64,000 nt of DNA from Streptomyces sp. P3 (GCF_003032475.1 NZ_CP028369.1:1178001-1242000); one strand, 5' to 3'; counted from the stretch's first letter, positions 17,538 to 28,237 are shown. Numbers and translations: made by a program. The notes: generated by a model not told the origin, from the sequence alone.

Positions 17538-19139
17538 ATGACAGATCACCAGCACGCCGCGGACGCCGTGCCCGACGGGGGCGCCGCGTCCGACGCGGCC
17601 GCCTCGTCCCCCGGCGCCCCCGGCGCCGCCGGTGAGAGCCCTCGCGCGCACGGAGAGCGGGAGAACCCTCGCGAGCAGCCGACGGACCAGGCACAGCAGG
17701 ACACGGCGGGAGACACCCGTAGCTCACCGGGCCCGGCCGCCGAGGCGGACGCGATGACGGCGGCGGAGGCGGCCGTCGAGGCCGCGACCGCGGCCGCGGC
17801 GGAGTCCCGGGCCGAAGCGGGCGGCGGGCGGGCGGGGGGAGCCGGCGGGGGTATGGGTGTCGGTGCCCTTCCTCCCCGGTTCCGGCGGGACCGTGAGCAC
17901 AAGGTCCTCGCGGGTGTGTGCGCGGGCCTCGGGCGTCAGTGCGACATGGACCCGGTGATCTTCCGCATCACACTCGCCGTGCTCTCCGCGACCGGCGGCG
18001 TCGGTCTCATCTTCTACGGGTTCGCCTGGCTCTTCGTCCCCTACTCCGACGACGAGCAGAACGAGGTGCGCAAGCTCCTGACCGGCCGGGTGGACGGTCA
18101 GGCCCTCGCGGCCGTGCTGTTCGCGCTCGTCGGCTGCGGAGTGCTGCTGTCGATGCTGAAGAACGGCAGCGTGCTGGCCTTCGCCGTCGTCGTCTCCGTG
18201 CTGCTCGCGGGCGCCGGGTACTGGTCGCGGCACCGGGACTCCTTCGACCCCGACCCGCTGGCCGCCCAGGCCGTGGCCGACGCCCCGCCGGAGGCCAAGG
18301 CGCCGCCGGCGCCCACCGCCTACCCCTCGTGGTGGCGTGACCCCATCGTCAAGGACGGCACGCACGACGGCGGCACGGGGTATCTGTGGGGCCCCTGGGA
18401 CGCCCGCGGCCGGGACATCACGTCGGCGATCGGCGTCGACCTCGTCGGACACGGACCCGGCCCAAAGGCCGTACGCACCCCACGCGCACCCCACGCCGAA
18501 CCGCGTGGGCCGCGTTGGATCGGCGGCTGGCTCTTCCTGCTCGCCCTGCTCGCGGGCGGCCTCGCCACCCGGCTCACCTGGGACCACCACCCGCTCGGCA
18601 CCAGCCTGCAGGCAGGTCTCGCGGCAGCGCTGATCGTGCTCGGCTGCGGGATCACGGTCAGCTCGTTCCTGGGACGGACGGGGGCCGGGTCGGTCTTCCT
18701 CGCCATCGTCACGGCGGGGCTCCTGGCCGGCGCGGCCGCCCTGCCGAAGGACATCGGCACGCACTGGACGGACACCACATGGCACCCCTTGACGGCGGCG
18801 GACGTACGGGCGGCCTACGACCTGGGCACCGGAGAGGGCACTCTCGACCTTTCCGGGCTGACGCCGGCCAAGGGGGAGACGGTGAGCACCGAGGCCGACG
18901 TGGGCGCGGGCCGGCTGCGGGTGATCGTCCCACCGGACGTGACGGTGAAGGTGCGGATCGACGTGGGGCTGGGAGACATCCAGCTGCCCGGCGACGACGA
19001 GAAGGACGTGGACGTGGAGCCGGGCAAGCACCAGGAGATCACCCTGCCGCCGGTCGCGGGCACCGCGGCGAAGGGGACCATGGATCTCGACCTCAGGGTC
19101 GGAGTGGGACAGGCGGAGGTGGCCCGTGCTGCGTCATGA
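17538..19139 (+). CDS. PspC-domain membrane protein with LiaF-like C-terminus
   Basis: 533 residues from ATG 17538. An Ala/Glu/Gly-rich soluble N-terminus (about 1-110) precedes a PspC domain (about 113-180; FRRDREHKVLAGVCAGLG), several membrane helices, and a C-terminal beta-rich domain (about 430-533) with alternating Val/Ile patterns (VGAGRLRVIVPPDVTVKVRI) that resembles the LiaF C-terminal region. It is divergent from the PspC kinase and response regulator. Together they look like a LiaFSR-type stress module, in which LiaF holds the kinase off. That role is inference from architecture and position. Confidence 0.75.
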   Translation: MTDHQHAADAVPDGGAASDAAASSPGAPGAAGESPRAHGERENPREQPTDQAQQDTAGDTRSSPGPAAEADAMTAAEAAVEAATAAAAESRAEAGGGRAGGAGGGMGVGALPPRFRRDREHKVLAGVCAGLGRQCDMDPVIFRITLAVLSATGGVGLIFYGFAWLFVPYSDDEQNEVRKLLTGRVDGQALAAVLFALVGCGVLLSMLKNGSVLAFAVVVSVLLAGAGYWSRHRDSFDPDPLAAQAVADAPPEAKAPPAPTAYPSWWRDPIVKDGTHDGGTGYLWGPWDARGRDITSAIGVDLVGHGPGPKAVRTPRAPHAEPRGPRWIGGWLFLLALLAGGLATRLTWDHHPLGTSLQAGLAAALIVLGCGITVSSFLGRTGAGSVFLAIVTAGLLAGAAALPKDIGTHWTDTTWHPLTAADVRAAYDLGTGEGTLDLSGLTPAKGETVSTEADVGAGRLRVIVPPDVTVKVRIDVGLGDIQLPGDDEKDVDVEPGKHQEITLPPVAGTAAKGTMDLDLRVGVGQAEVARAAS

Positions 19140-19389
19140 CTTCAGGCCCGGCAGGCTGGTGGCGGGCGCCGCCTTCGTCCTCGCGGGCGTGCTCTTCGCG
19201 GGAGACGCGGGCGGCCTGTGGCAGACCCCGTGGTTCGTGCTGATCCCGCTCGTCACGGGTGGCCTCTGCCTGGCGGGCGCGACGGGCGCGGCGGCCGGGA
19301 GCATCCGCAGACGACGCGGCTCGTCGCGCCGGACCGACCCGACCGCCCCCGGACCTGCCTCGTCCGGCCCGAACACCACGACGCTCTGA
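19126..19389 (+). CDS. Small membrane protein
   Basis: 87 residues starting with GTG 19126, which overlaps the end of the PspC gene by 14 bp; AGGCGGAGG upstream is a strong ribosome binding site. Two hydrophobic segments (LVAGAAFVLAGVLFAGDAGG and WFVLIPLVTGGLCLAGATGAA) are followed by a basic, Pro/Ser-rich tail. The overlap indicates translational coupling with the PspC/LiaF-like protein. No family recognised. Confidence 0.7.
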   Translation: MLRHDFRPGRLVAGAAFVLAGVLFAGDAGGLWQTPWFVLIPLVTGGLCLAGATGAAAGSIRRRRGSSRRTDPTAPGPASSGPNTTTL

Positions 19390-19533
19390 CCGCCGGCCCC
19401 TGGCCGGACGTCCGGCCCCCGTGCACGCGACTCCGTCCGCACCCCGGCCTCCCCGGACCGGACACGGACCCGGACCAGGTCGGCGGCGCGGTGACACACG
19501 GCACGGCGGACCGGACCGGTCGGGCGAGGCGGC

Positions 19534-20067
19534 CTAGCCCAGGCCGCCCGTCCGCCGACGCCGCCTGGAACGCCAGGCGGCGTCGAGGGACAGGACGGGT
19601 GCGCCTGCCAGGACCAGGGGAAGCCAGGCCATGAGGTACGGGAGGTCGTTGCCGTAGTAGTAGGGCTCCGCCGCCCAGCTCACCGTCAGCCACAGGCTGA
19701 GCGAGATCAGGGCGCCGCCCAGCGCGGCGAGCCGGGTGAGGACGCCCAGCAGGGCGCCGATGCCGACGGCGAGTTCACCGAAGGCCATCGCGTAGCCGAA
19801 GCCCACCGGGCTCTTCAGGGCCATGTCGACCAGAGCCGGGATGGCGGAGGAGTCACGGACGGCGCGCATGGTCTCGCCGATCGAGCCGGCGCCGCTGTCC
19901 TTCAAGAAGGCGCTGTCGGTCAGCTTGTCGAGACCGGCGTAGATGAAGGTGACACCGAGGAAGACGCGCAGGGGAAGGAGGGCGTACCGGCTGGCGGTGT
20001 CCCGCAGGCCACGGCCTCCGCTGTCGGGGTGAGGAGGGTAAGCGTCCGTCCGCATGCTGTGAGTCAT
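19534..20067 (-). CDS. DoxX family membrane protein
   Basis: 177 residues with four hydrophobic segments. LLPLRVFLGVTFIYAGLDKL is the typical first helix of DoxX proteins, and MAFGELAVGIGALLGVLTRLAAL the central helices. DoxX-like proteins are linked to thiol and redox homeostasis at the membrane in actinobacteria, but the precise activity is unsettled. It stands alone. Confidence 0.8.
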   Translation of the reverse strand: MTHSMRTDAYPPHPDSGGRGLRDTASRYALLPLRVFLGVTFIYAGLDKLTDSAFLKDSGAGSIGETMRAVRDSSAIPALVDMALKSPVGFGYAMAFGELAVGIGALLGVLTRLAALGGALISLSLWLTVSWAAEPYYYGNDLPYLMAWLPLVLAGAPVLSLDAAWRSRRRRRTGGLG

Positions 20068-20191
20068 CGCCCGTAGCCGCCTCTCGCCCGCAGTGGTGGA
20101 CCCCTCGACAGACCATACGTACGAGCTGGGGGGGTGCGCTCAACCGCGTACACGGGTAGGAGGGTCCGGCGGTTCACTTCGGCGGGGACGT

Positions 20192-21481
20192 TCACTCGGT
20201 GACGTCGATCGTGTACCGGTTCGTCTCCACCCCCGCCGCCGTGACGACCTGGACCTCGGCCCGCCCCGGTTCGACGTCCGCCGGGACGGGGACGGTGAGG
20301 ACGGCGTCGGTCGGGTTGCTGAACCCGCCCGTGACCGGCACGAGCGGGACGTGGACGTGGACGGGTCCGATGCGGACGACCATGCGGGCGAGCCGGTCGG
20401 CGGTCTGGGCCCCGGGCGGCACGAAGCCTGCGCCGCGGATCTCGATGTCGTCGCCGGTGCGGATCGGCGCGTCGAGGTCGCCGGCCTCGCGGGAGCGGAC
20501 GACGGAGAGGATGACGGGGCGGCCGCCCTCTGCGTACTTGCCGGCGAGGTACGTCGCCGCCGAGATCAACACCACGACCGCGAGTCCCCAGGGCAGGTCC
20601 GGCAACTGGTCGGGGCGCCGGGCCAGGCGTACGCCGGCGAAGACGAGGGCGACGCCGCCGATGAGCGCGTACTGGATGTCGGCGAAGGCGCCGCGACCGA
20701 AGTCGTCGGTGAGCAGGTCGGCGGCGCGCGGGCGGTGGGCCCGGACCTTCTGCAGCCGCTGGCCGAGGACGCGCAGGCCGACCACGCGGCGCACCAGCAC
20801 GGCGATCCCGCAGACCACGGCGAGGACGGTCGCCGTGCCGGCGCCGTGGGCGAGGTCGAGTCCGGCGATCAGCGCGTCGCGTTCGTCGGGGCTGGAGGCG
20901 GCGGCGAGCCGGCCGGCCAGCACCAGCACGGCGTAGGTCACGAGCAGCACCCAGGCGGCGGCGACCGCGCGGGAAGTGGAGAGGCGGTTGTCCTCGCCGA
21001 TCACCGGGGCGAGCGCACCGCCGCGCGCCCGGTGGAACCAGGAGGCCGCGGTGAGCGCGCAGGCGGCGGCGATCGCTGCGAGGAGTCCGGCGGTGCGGGC
21101 GGCGGTCCAGCCCGTACCGACGGCGGTCAGGGCCTGGATCAGCAGCAGCGCGACGACCGCCGTCCACACGGTGACCGTGGTGCGCAGCCACAGACGGCCC
21201 AGCCAGGCCTCGCCCTCGGCGCGCCCGCGTTCGGCGACGAACTCCGCGGACTGCGTCAGCTCCTCGGAGACCCACTGGCGGGAGGCGGAGACGGAGTGGG
21301 CGACGGCGGCCGGCAGGCCCTGTCCTGCCGCGAACCCGTCGCGTTTCAGCAGGAACGCGGCGACCGCGCGCCGGTGTCCCTCGCGCGCCCCGTGCGGGCA
21401 GTCCCCGCAGGTGCAGCCGCCGTCGTGCGCGCCCGCTCCCGCTCCGGGGCTCGCGCCCTGTCTCGCCTCCTGCACCGCCAC
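20192..21481 (-). CDS. Multi-pass membrane protein with C-terminal beta-sandwich (IPT/TIG-like) domain
   Basis: 429 residues from GTG 21481. The N-terminus contains a Cys-rich CTCGDCPHG motif that could bind metal. Several membrane helices occupy about 110-320, followed by a soluble C-terminal domain (about 330-429) with the alternating pattern of an IPT/TIG-like fold (DDIEIRGAGFVPPG, VQVVTAAGVETNRYTIDV). I do not recognise the whole protein. The architecture suggests a membrane anchor with a domain outside or at the membrane surface. Confidence 0.6.
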   Translation of the reverse strand: MAVQEARQGASPGAGAGAHDGGCTCGDCPHGAREGHRRAVAAFLLKRDGFAAGQGLPAAVAHSVSASRQWVSEELTQSAEFVAERGRAEGEAWLGRLWLRTTVTVWTAVVALLLIQALTAVGTGWTAARTAGLLAAIAAACALTAASWFHRARGGALAPVIGEDNRLSTSRAVAAAWVLLVTYAVLVLAGRLAAASSPDERDALIAGLDLAHGAGTATVLAVVCGIAVLVRRVVGLRVLGQRLQKVRAHRPRAADLLTDDFGRGAFADIQYALIGGVALVFAGVRLARRPDQLPDLPWGLAVVVLISAATYLAGKYAEGGRPVILSVVRSREAGDLDAPIRTGDDIEIRGAGFVPPGAQTADRLARMVVRIGPVHVHVPLVPVTGGFSNPTDAVLTVPVPADVEPGRAEVQVVTAAGVETNRYTIDVTE

Positions 21482-21681
21482 GTCCGACGCCCGCCTTCTC
21501 CGCGACCCGATCGGATGGCGGTCCCCGAGGGACCCTCAGCGGGCCGGGCCGCCACCCTGTGAACAACTCCCCTGTGATGCCGTCGAATTGTGCCCTACGG
21601 CACACCCTCTGTGTCCGCCAGGTCTGGTCAGCGGGGGTGAAGCGCGAAGGGCAGTGTTGACCCGGCTGCGAGAATTTCCGT

Positions 21682-22617
21682 ATGGCCGAGATCATCCAGC
21701 GTGACGGGACCTGGGCCTTCGACGGCGCGACGGTCCGGATCACGCCGGGGCTGCACCGCTCCGTGCCGCTGTTCCGGCAGACGTACGGGGAGATCGCCGT
21801 GCCTCTGGAGGCGGTCGCCGGGATCGTCTACGAGCCCGAACGCAGACGCGGGCGGCTGCGGATGCGGCTGCGCGAGGGAGCGGATCCGCTGCTGCAGGCG
21901 ACCGGCGGACGGCTGCCCGACGCGGCCGACCCCTACCGGCTCACCGTGGACGTGGACCGTTGCGGGGTCGCCGAGTACCTCGCCGAGGAGATCCGGCACG
22001 CGCTGCTGCTGGACCAGGTGCCGGGCGAGCCGACCGCGGCCTACCTCCTGCCGGGCCCGCCGGTCCCGGTCTCCGTGCGGTCCTCCGACGGCGTCGTGTC
22101 CTTCGACGGCGTCCAGGTGCGCGTCGACTGGGCGGAGACCTCGGACCGGGTGAAACGGGCGACCGGGCCCCGGGTGCTCGACGTCGTAGACGTGGTGCGG
22201 GTCGAGTGGCTGCCCAACTCCGGTTTCGAGGACGGTTTCCTGCGCTTCGTGACCCGCGAGACGGTGCACGCGAAGCTGCCGGCCGAGAAGGACCCGTACG
22301 CCCTCGCCCTGTGGGGCAACGTGAGCCGCGACCTGCTGACGGCGCTGGTCGCGACGGCGGTCACCGCGCGGCTGCCGCACCCCTCCGCACGCGCGCACCC
22401 GGAGCCCGACGACCACGACGGGGCCGGGCCCGGACGCGCGCACGGGCCGGGGGGCACGGACCGCGGAAGGCGGCCCACCGCGTCTGTCCCGGCGCCGGCC
22501 GACCATCACGACGTACTGCTGCGCCGGCTGCGCGAGTTGGGCGCGCTGCACCGGGACGGTGTGCTGACCGACGAGGAGTTCGCGCGGACGAAGGCCGTGG
22601 TGCTGCAGGGCTTCTGA
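21682..22617 (+). CDS. DUF4429 family protein with C-terminal SHOCT motif
   Basis: 311 residues. Two DUF4429-like halves repeat the same pattern: WAFDGATVRI near residue 11 and VSFDGVQVRVDW near 138, each followed by a PH-like beta-rich segment. The last ~35 residues (LLRRLRELGALHRDGVLTDEEF) form a SHOCT helix pair, often an oligomerisation tail. No enzyme motif. ATG 21682 lacks a strong ribosome binding site, but there is no better start. Function unknown. Confidence 0.75.
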   Translation: MAEIIQRDGTWAFDGATVRITPGLHRSVPLFRQTYGEIAVPLEAVAGIVYEPERRRGRLRMRLREGADPLLQATGGRLPDAADPYRLTVDVDRCGVAEYLAEEIRHALLLDQVPGEPTAAYLLPGPPVPVSVRSSDGVVSFDGVQVRVDWAETSDRVKRATGPRVLDVVDVVRVEWLPNSGFEDGFLRFVTRETVHAKLPAEKDPYALALWGNVSRDLLTALVATAVTARLPHPSARAHPEPDDHDGAGPGRAHGPGGTDRGRRPTASVPAPADHHDVLLRRLRELGALHRDGVLTDEEFARTKAVVLQGF

Positions 22618-22636
22618 GCACCGGGCGGGCTCCGGG

Positions 22637-23431
22637 TCAGCTCAGCAGGTCGGGCTGGCTGCGGCTGATCTCCTGCCACAGCGGCTGGTAGTTGATCCAC
22701 GCCACCAGGTCGCCGCCGAGCTGTTCCCGGGTCGCCACCGCCGCCCGGTGGTCGATCAGGACGGGCCGGCCGGCCGCCTTCGCGGTCAACTGGACCTGGC
22801 TGGAGCGTTCCATCGACAGGAACCACCAGGCGGCGGCGTCGACGGAGTCGCCGACCGTCAGCAGTCCGTGGTTGCGCAGCACCAGCGCCTTGCGGGAGCC
22901 GAGCGCGGCCGCGATGCGCCGGCCCTCCTCCGCGTCGACGGCGACCCCGGAGTAGGCGTCGTAGAGGGCGTGGTCCTCGTAGAACGCGCAGCTCTCCTGG
23001 GTGATGGGGTCGAGCAGTTCACCGAGGGCCGCGAGGGCGCGGCCGTGCACGGAGTGACAGTGCGCGACGGCCACGACGTCGGGCCGGGCCGCGTGCACCT
23101 GGGCGTGCACGGTGAAGGCGGCCTGGTTGACGTGGTAGCCGCCCTCGACGACCTGCCCGTCCTGGTTGGTCAGCACCAGATCACTGACCGTGACGTGCTG
23201 GAAGGGCATCCCGAAGGGGTTGACCCAGAAGCAGTCGTCGAACTCGGGGTCGCGGGCGGTGATGTGCCCGGAGACGCCGTCCTCGAAGCCGAGCCGTCCG
23301 AAGAGGCGCACCGCGCCCGCCAGCCGTTCCTTGCGGTGCAGGCGCTCGTCCTCCACCGAGTCGTGCATGGGCGGCATCGCGAACCGCAGCCGGTCGGTGG
23401 GCAGGGGGGCAGGCGGCGTGGGCCCGTGCAT
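22637..23431 (-). CDS. Class II aldolase/adducin family protein
   Basis: 264 residues of the zinc-dependent class II aldolase fold (fuculose-phosphate aldolase type). SGHITARDPE gives the phosphate-binding start, AVAHCHSVHG the metal-binding His pair and LRNHGLLTVG the later His. The substrate is not clear; many actinobacterial members are annotated only as aldolase/adducin-like. ATG 23431 has GGAGGA just upstream. It is transcribed away from the PPOX-fold gene. Confidence 0.85.
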   Translation of the reverse strand: MHGPTPPAPLPTDRLRFAMPPMHDSVEDERLHRKERLAGAVRLFGRLGFEDGVSGHITARDPEFDDCFWVNPFGMPFQHVTVSDLVLTNQDGQVVEGGYHVNQAAFTVHAQVHAARPDVVAVAHCHSVHGRALAALGELLDPITQESCAFYEDHALYDAYSGVAVDAEEGRRIAAALGSRKALVLRNHGLLTVGDSVDAAAWWFLSMERSSQVQLTAKAAGRPVLIDHRAAVATREQLGGDLVAWINYQPLWQEISRSQPDLLS

Positions 23432-23619
23432 CGGTCCTCCAGCACTGGGTTGCTTTACGACGCGGAAGTTACCGTCGGTCAGCGCAAAAGGGCAGAGCCG
23501 TTATACAAAGATGACGATTTCCGTCACCTTCGGTGCACGTCTTGAGCATCTCCGACCGGCACCCGGAACCGCGCGAAACACCGACACAGGATGTCGGGTA
23601 TCGGGGTCACACTCGCCGT

Positions 23620-24108
23620 ATGACCGAGATCCCCAAGACGGCGAACTGGGCGGCCTTCGCCGCGGCCGAACCGGAGCTGGCGAAGGTCGCCGAGGAACGC
23701 TTCGCGGCCTTCACGCACCATGTCCTCGCGACGCTCCGCAAGGACGGCTCGCCCCGCACCAGCGGCCTCGAGGTCCGTTTCACCGGCGGTGAGCTGTGGC
23801 TCGGCATGATGCCAAACTCGCTCAAGGCACGGGACCTGCACCGCGACCCCCGCTTCAACCTCCAGGCCAACCCGGGCGAGGGGACGGGGCTGGGCGGTGG
23901 CGACGTCCGGATCGCCGGCCGGGCGGTCGAGGTGGACGACCCGAAGACCAAAGGGGCGTACGTCAAAGAGGTGGAACCGCCGGAGCCGTTCCACCTCTTC
24001 CGCACCGAGCTGACGGAGGTCGTGCGCACCTCCATCGAGGACGACACCTATCTGGTCACCCAGGTCTGGAAGCCCGGAGAGCCGGTGCGCACTCTCAAGC
24101 GGACCTGA
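23620..24108 (+). CDS. Pyridoxamine 5'-phosphate oxidase-fold protein
   Basis: 162 residues with the FMN-binding split-barrel pattern: VLATLRKDGSPRTSGLEVRF at the start and LWLGMMPNSLKARDLHRDPRF, typical of PPOX-like proteins (PNPOx/F420-dependent groups). The closest role is a flavin- or F420-dependent reductase or storage protein of unknown substrate. ATG 23620 begins the conserved part. It is convergent with guaA, only 15 bp apart. Confidence 0.75.
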   Translation: MTEIPKTANWAAFAAAEPELAKVAEERFAAFTHHVLATLRKDGSPRTSGLEVRFTGGELWLGMMPNSLKARDLHRDPRFNLQANPGEGTGLGGGDVRIAGRAVEVDDPKTKGAYVKEVEPPEPFHLFRTELTEVVRTSIEDDTYLVTQVWKPGEPVRTLKRT

Positions 24109-24123
24109 ATCCCGTGAAGGGGG

Positions 24124-25704
<1,581 letters not shown>

Positions 25705-25955
25705 GGGGGCCTTCCGGCGGTGGGGCGGGGTCTCTGTGTCCTCCGATTCTACCGAGGCGGGCGCGGGGAGCGGTCCCGGCGGCGGATCCGACGGCGCACC
25801 GGGGGTGGACCCGCGGCGCATCGGGCGGCGGACCGGCGGTGGACCAGGCGGATCCGGCGGCGGATGCGGCGGATCCTGAGACGCGGCGGGGCACCCCCGC
25901 GTCTCAGGATGCGAACCGTGTTGGAACGCGTCCGACGACGCTGCATACTGGCCGC

Positions 25956-26027
25956 ATGCTCACGCACCCGACCTTCCTGTTTACCTATGGCAACCGGCCC
26001 ACCGGCTGCCATGGTCGTGCTGCTTGA
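25956..26027 (+). CDS. Chorismate mutase leader peptide (23 aa)
   Basis: A short frame, [23 protein letters not shown], ends 19 nt before a perfect terminator-like hairpin and 109 nt before the chorismate mutase start. It has Phe, Phe and Tyr within five codons (TTC CTG TTT ACC TAT), the end products of the pathway, as expected for ribosome-mediated attenuation. A second hairpin (ATGGCA...TGCCAT, about 25988-26013) overlaps its 3' half and could be the pause structure. Inference from layout. Confidence 0.6.
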   Translation: MLTHPTFLFTYGNRPTGCHGRAA

Positions 26028-26046
26028 GCAACTGACGAGCGACTTC

Positions 26047-26090
26047 CCAGGCGCCCCGGGCCGACAAGGTCCGGGGCGCCTGGTGTTTTC
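26047..26090 (+). terminator. Attenuator terminator hairpin upstream of the chorismate mutase gene
   Basis: Perfect 13-bp stem CCAGGCGCCCCGG (26047-26059) / CCGGGGCGCCTGG (26071-26083) with an 11-nt loop, followed by TGTTTTCC. It lies inside the leader, before the gene, so it would act as an attenuator. Confidence 0.75.
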
Positions 26091-26136
26091 CGGATCCTGC
26101 CGATCCGGGGCCCCCTTTCCCACGAGGAGCCCCGAC

Positions 26137-26472
26137 ATGACCACCGCCACCTCCACCGCCGCCGCCACCTCCACCTCCACCTCCGCAGCCTCCACAGCCG
26201 CCGAGAGGACCGGCGCCCGCACCACCGAGGCCGCCGACCTGATCACCGGCGCCCGGGAGCGCATCGACGCGCTCGACGACCGGATCATCGGACTGATCCA
26301 GGAACGGATGGCCGTCTCGGCCGTCATCCAGGAGGCCCGCATCACCTCCGGCGGCCGGCGGGTGAACCTCTCGCGCGAGATGGAGGTCCTCGGGCACTAC
26401 AGCGACGCGCTCGGCAAGCCCGGCACGTCACTGGCGATGACGCTGCTGGAACTGTGCCGGGGCCGCGTCTGA
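26137..26472 (+). CDS. Chorismate mutase (AroQ class)
   Basis: Converts chorismate to prephenate, the branch to phenylalanine and tyrosine. 111 residues from ATG 26137 (GAGGAG about 8 nt upstream): a Thr/Ser/Ala-rich N-terminal stretch of about 35 residues, then the three-helix AroQ fold with ARERIDALDDRIIGLIQER, VNLSREMEVLGHY and LAMTLLELCRG. This matches the intracellular actinobacterial type that is typically activated by complex formation with DAHP synthase; no DAHP synthase gene is in the window. The preceding leader peptide and hairpin suggest attenuation. Confidence 0.88.
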   Translation: MTTATSTAAATSTSTSAASTAAERTGARTTEAADLITGARERIDALDDRIIGLIQERMAVSAVIQEARITSGGRRVNLSREMEVLGHYSDALGKPGTSLAMTLLELCRGRV

Positions 26473-27196
26473 GGCCGAGGCCGGGAGGGAGCCGCACGGC
26501 GACGGGCCGGGGTCGCGCGCCAGTTCGGGCGCCCTCTCACCCGTACGGCGCGTGACCGGGGCCCGGGTCGCTTCGTTGGTCCCCGTGTCCGCGCCAGCCA
26601 GGGGCGGGCCCGGAAAGAACCACGCGTGGCTAGCCGGGGCGAGAGGCGTACGGACAGCGTTCGTGCGCCGTGGGACCTCGCTCCGGAAAGTGACCGGACG
26701 GCAGGGGACAGCAGCCCGGTCACCCAAGAGAACGGCCGGCCTCGGGGACGCCCGGGGCCGACCGGCGGACACTGCAAAAATACGCAAGGCTGGGTCAAAC
26801 GGTTGCGGAGGCCGCGCTCATCCAGCACGATGCGAGAAAGCCCCGAACAGGCTTGAGTACCCCTCGGACAACTGCCTCACGTGCGCTGTTGCCCTTTTCG
26901 ACTGCCAGAGGTCCAGACCAGCGGCGCAACCCCCCCGGCGCCGCTCCCAGGCACCGGCGCTGCCCTGACGCCGGTGCTGACGGTAAAGAAGGGCCCCGCG
27001 GATCCGTCCCGCGGGGCCCTTCGTCATGCCCGGAGGGCTCTCCGTCGGCCGGGGAGCCCTCCGTGGCGGGCGTCACATAAAGAACCGGTGAGTTCAGGAC
27101 AACCGTTTCGCGCCATGATCGGTCACACGTACCGAGCCAGGGCCACTCCCACACCCCCATGCGGAAGGCCTCCACCACCAGATCCACGAGGTCTTC
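26473..27196. other. 724-bp region without protein gene; possible non-coding transcript
   Basis: No frame here has coding bias or family motifs. The right part contains two adjacent hairpins (26951-26977 and 26988-27022), the second terminator-like. Promoter and leader of the LAETG protein gene lie to the right of it. The left 450 bp could encode a small RNA that ends at this terminator, or be an unusually long 3' UTR of the chorismate mutase gene. Confidence 0.4.
26988..27022 (+). terminator. Strong intrinsic-type terminator
   Basis: Perfect 13-bp stem GAAGGGCCCCGCG / CGCGGGGCCCTTC with a 9-nt loop. A second hairpin GCACCGGCG / CGCCGGTGC (26951-26977) is just upstream. The nearest upstream gene ends 515 bp earlier. 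Confidence 0.75.
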
Positions 27197-28237
27197 ATGA
27201 ATCTCCGCCGCACGATGGTCACCGTCGCCGCGGGCGCCGTCATCGCGCCGCTCGCGCTGCTGTCGGCGCCCGCCGCCTTCGCGGAGGAGGGCGGCACGTC
27301 CTCCCCGAGCGCGTCCTCCTCGGAGACCGGCACCTCCACGCCGTCCGGCTCGGCCTCGGCCGGCCAGAGCACGTCCGGCGCCCCGACCGACGCCTCGTCG
27401 GCTTCGTCGTCCCCGTCGGACGGCCAGAAGGCGTCCGGCTCGCCGTCCGGCTCCACCTCGCCCTCCTCCTCCGGTTCGGGGAAGGCCGGCGCGAGCGCGT
27501 CGGCCACCGAGAGCGGGGACGGGTTCGACCCGTACCAGGACTGTGACTCCTTCGACCTGGACGAGAACCTGTCGGCGCAGGTCAAGGGCCTGCCGAGCAA
27601 GATCGTCGCCGGTTCCGGCTGGCACGGCTTCACGTTCGTCGTCGACAACGACTCCGACCGCGACCTGAAGAACGTGTACATCGACGCGTTCCTCGAGTAC
27701 GGCGACGAGGCGACCGACGCGTTCCTGTCCGAGGGCCTCGCTGTCATCCAGGTCAAGGAGGACGGCAAGTGGACCAACAGCTTCCAGGACTCCTTCGAGG
27801 ACGAGCACGGCAAGACGGTCAACGTCACGGGATCGTTCGTCGGCCTGCTCGACACGCTGGAGAAGCACTCCTCCGCGAGCCTCGAACTGCGGGTGAAGGT
27901 CAAGGCCTCCGCCCCGGCGGGCTCCTCGTTCGCCCTGAGCGAGGCCGTCTACGCCGGTGAGGGCTCCGCCTGCTACGGCAACGGCGACTTCTACGACGTC
28001 CGGATCCTCGCCGCCGGCGCGGACGAGGGCGACTCCGGCGACGCCGAGCCGAACGGCGACAAGCCCACCTCCGGCGCCAAGCCCCAGGGCGGCGCCAAGC
28101 CGATCAGCGGCAGTCTCGCCGAGACCGGCTCCGACTCGGCCCTGCCGGTGATCGGCCTGGTCGGCGGGGTCACCGTGCTCGCCGGCGTCGGCGCGGTGTT
28201 CGCCGTCCGCCGCCGCAAGGTCGGCACGCACGCGTAA
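27197..28237 (+). CDS. Sortase-anchored cell-wall protein (LAETG)
   Basis: 346 residues. Signal peptide about 1-29 (cleavage near AFA-EE), a Ser/Thr/Gly/Pro-rich low-complexity stalk (about 30-110), a folded domain (about 115-275) with three Cys, and a C-terminal sorting signal: LAETG at 307-311, hydrophobic helix, then VRRRKVGTHA. LAxTG is the motif favoured by class E sortases of Streptomyces. The folded domain has no enzyme motif that I recognise; adhesion or structural roles are possible. ATG 27197 has GAGG upstream. A strong terminator follows the stop. Confidence 0.8.
   Translation: MNLRRTMVTVAAGAVIAPLALLSAPAAFAEEGGTSSPSASSSETGTSTPSGSASAGQSTSGAPTDASSASSSPSDGQKASGSPSGSTSPSSSGSGKAGASASATESGDGFDPYQDCDSFDLDENLSAQVKGLPSKIVAGSGWHGFTFVVDNDSDRDLKNVYIDAFLEYGDEATDAFLSEGLAVIQVKEDGKWTNSFQDSFEDEHGKTVNVTGSFVGLLDTLEKHSSASLELRVKVKASAPAGSSFALSEAVYAGEGSACYGNGDFYDVRILAAGADEGDSGDAEPNGDKPTSGAKPQGGAKPISGSLAETGSDSALPVIGLVGGVTVLAGVGAVFAVRRRKVGTHA

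Noticed and set aside
26637..26840. tRNA-like or known housekeeping RNA in the gap after chorismate mutase
   Set aside because: No cloverleaf, T-loop (GGTTCRANTC) or CCA-like end could be found.
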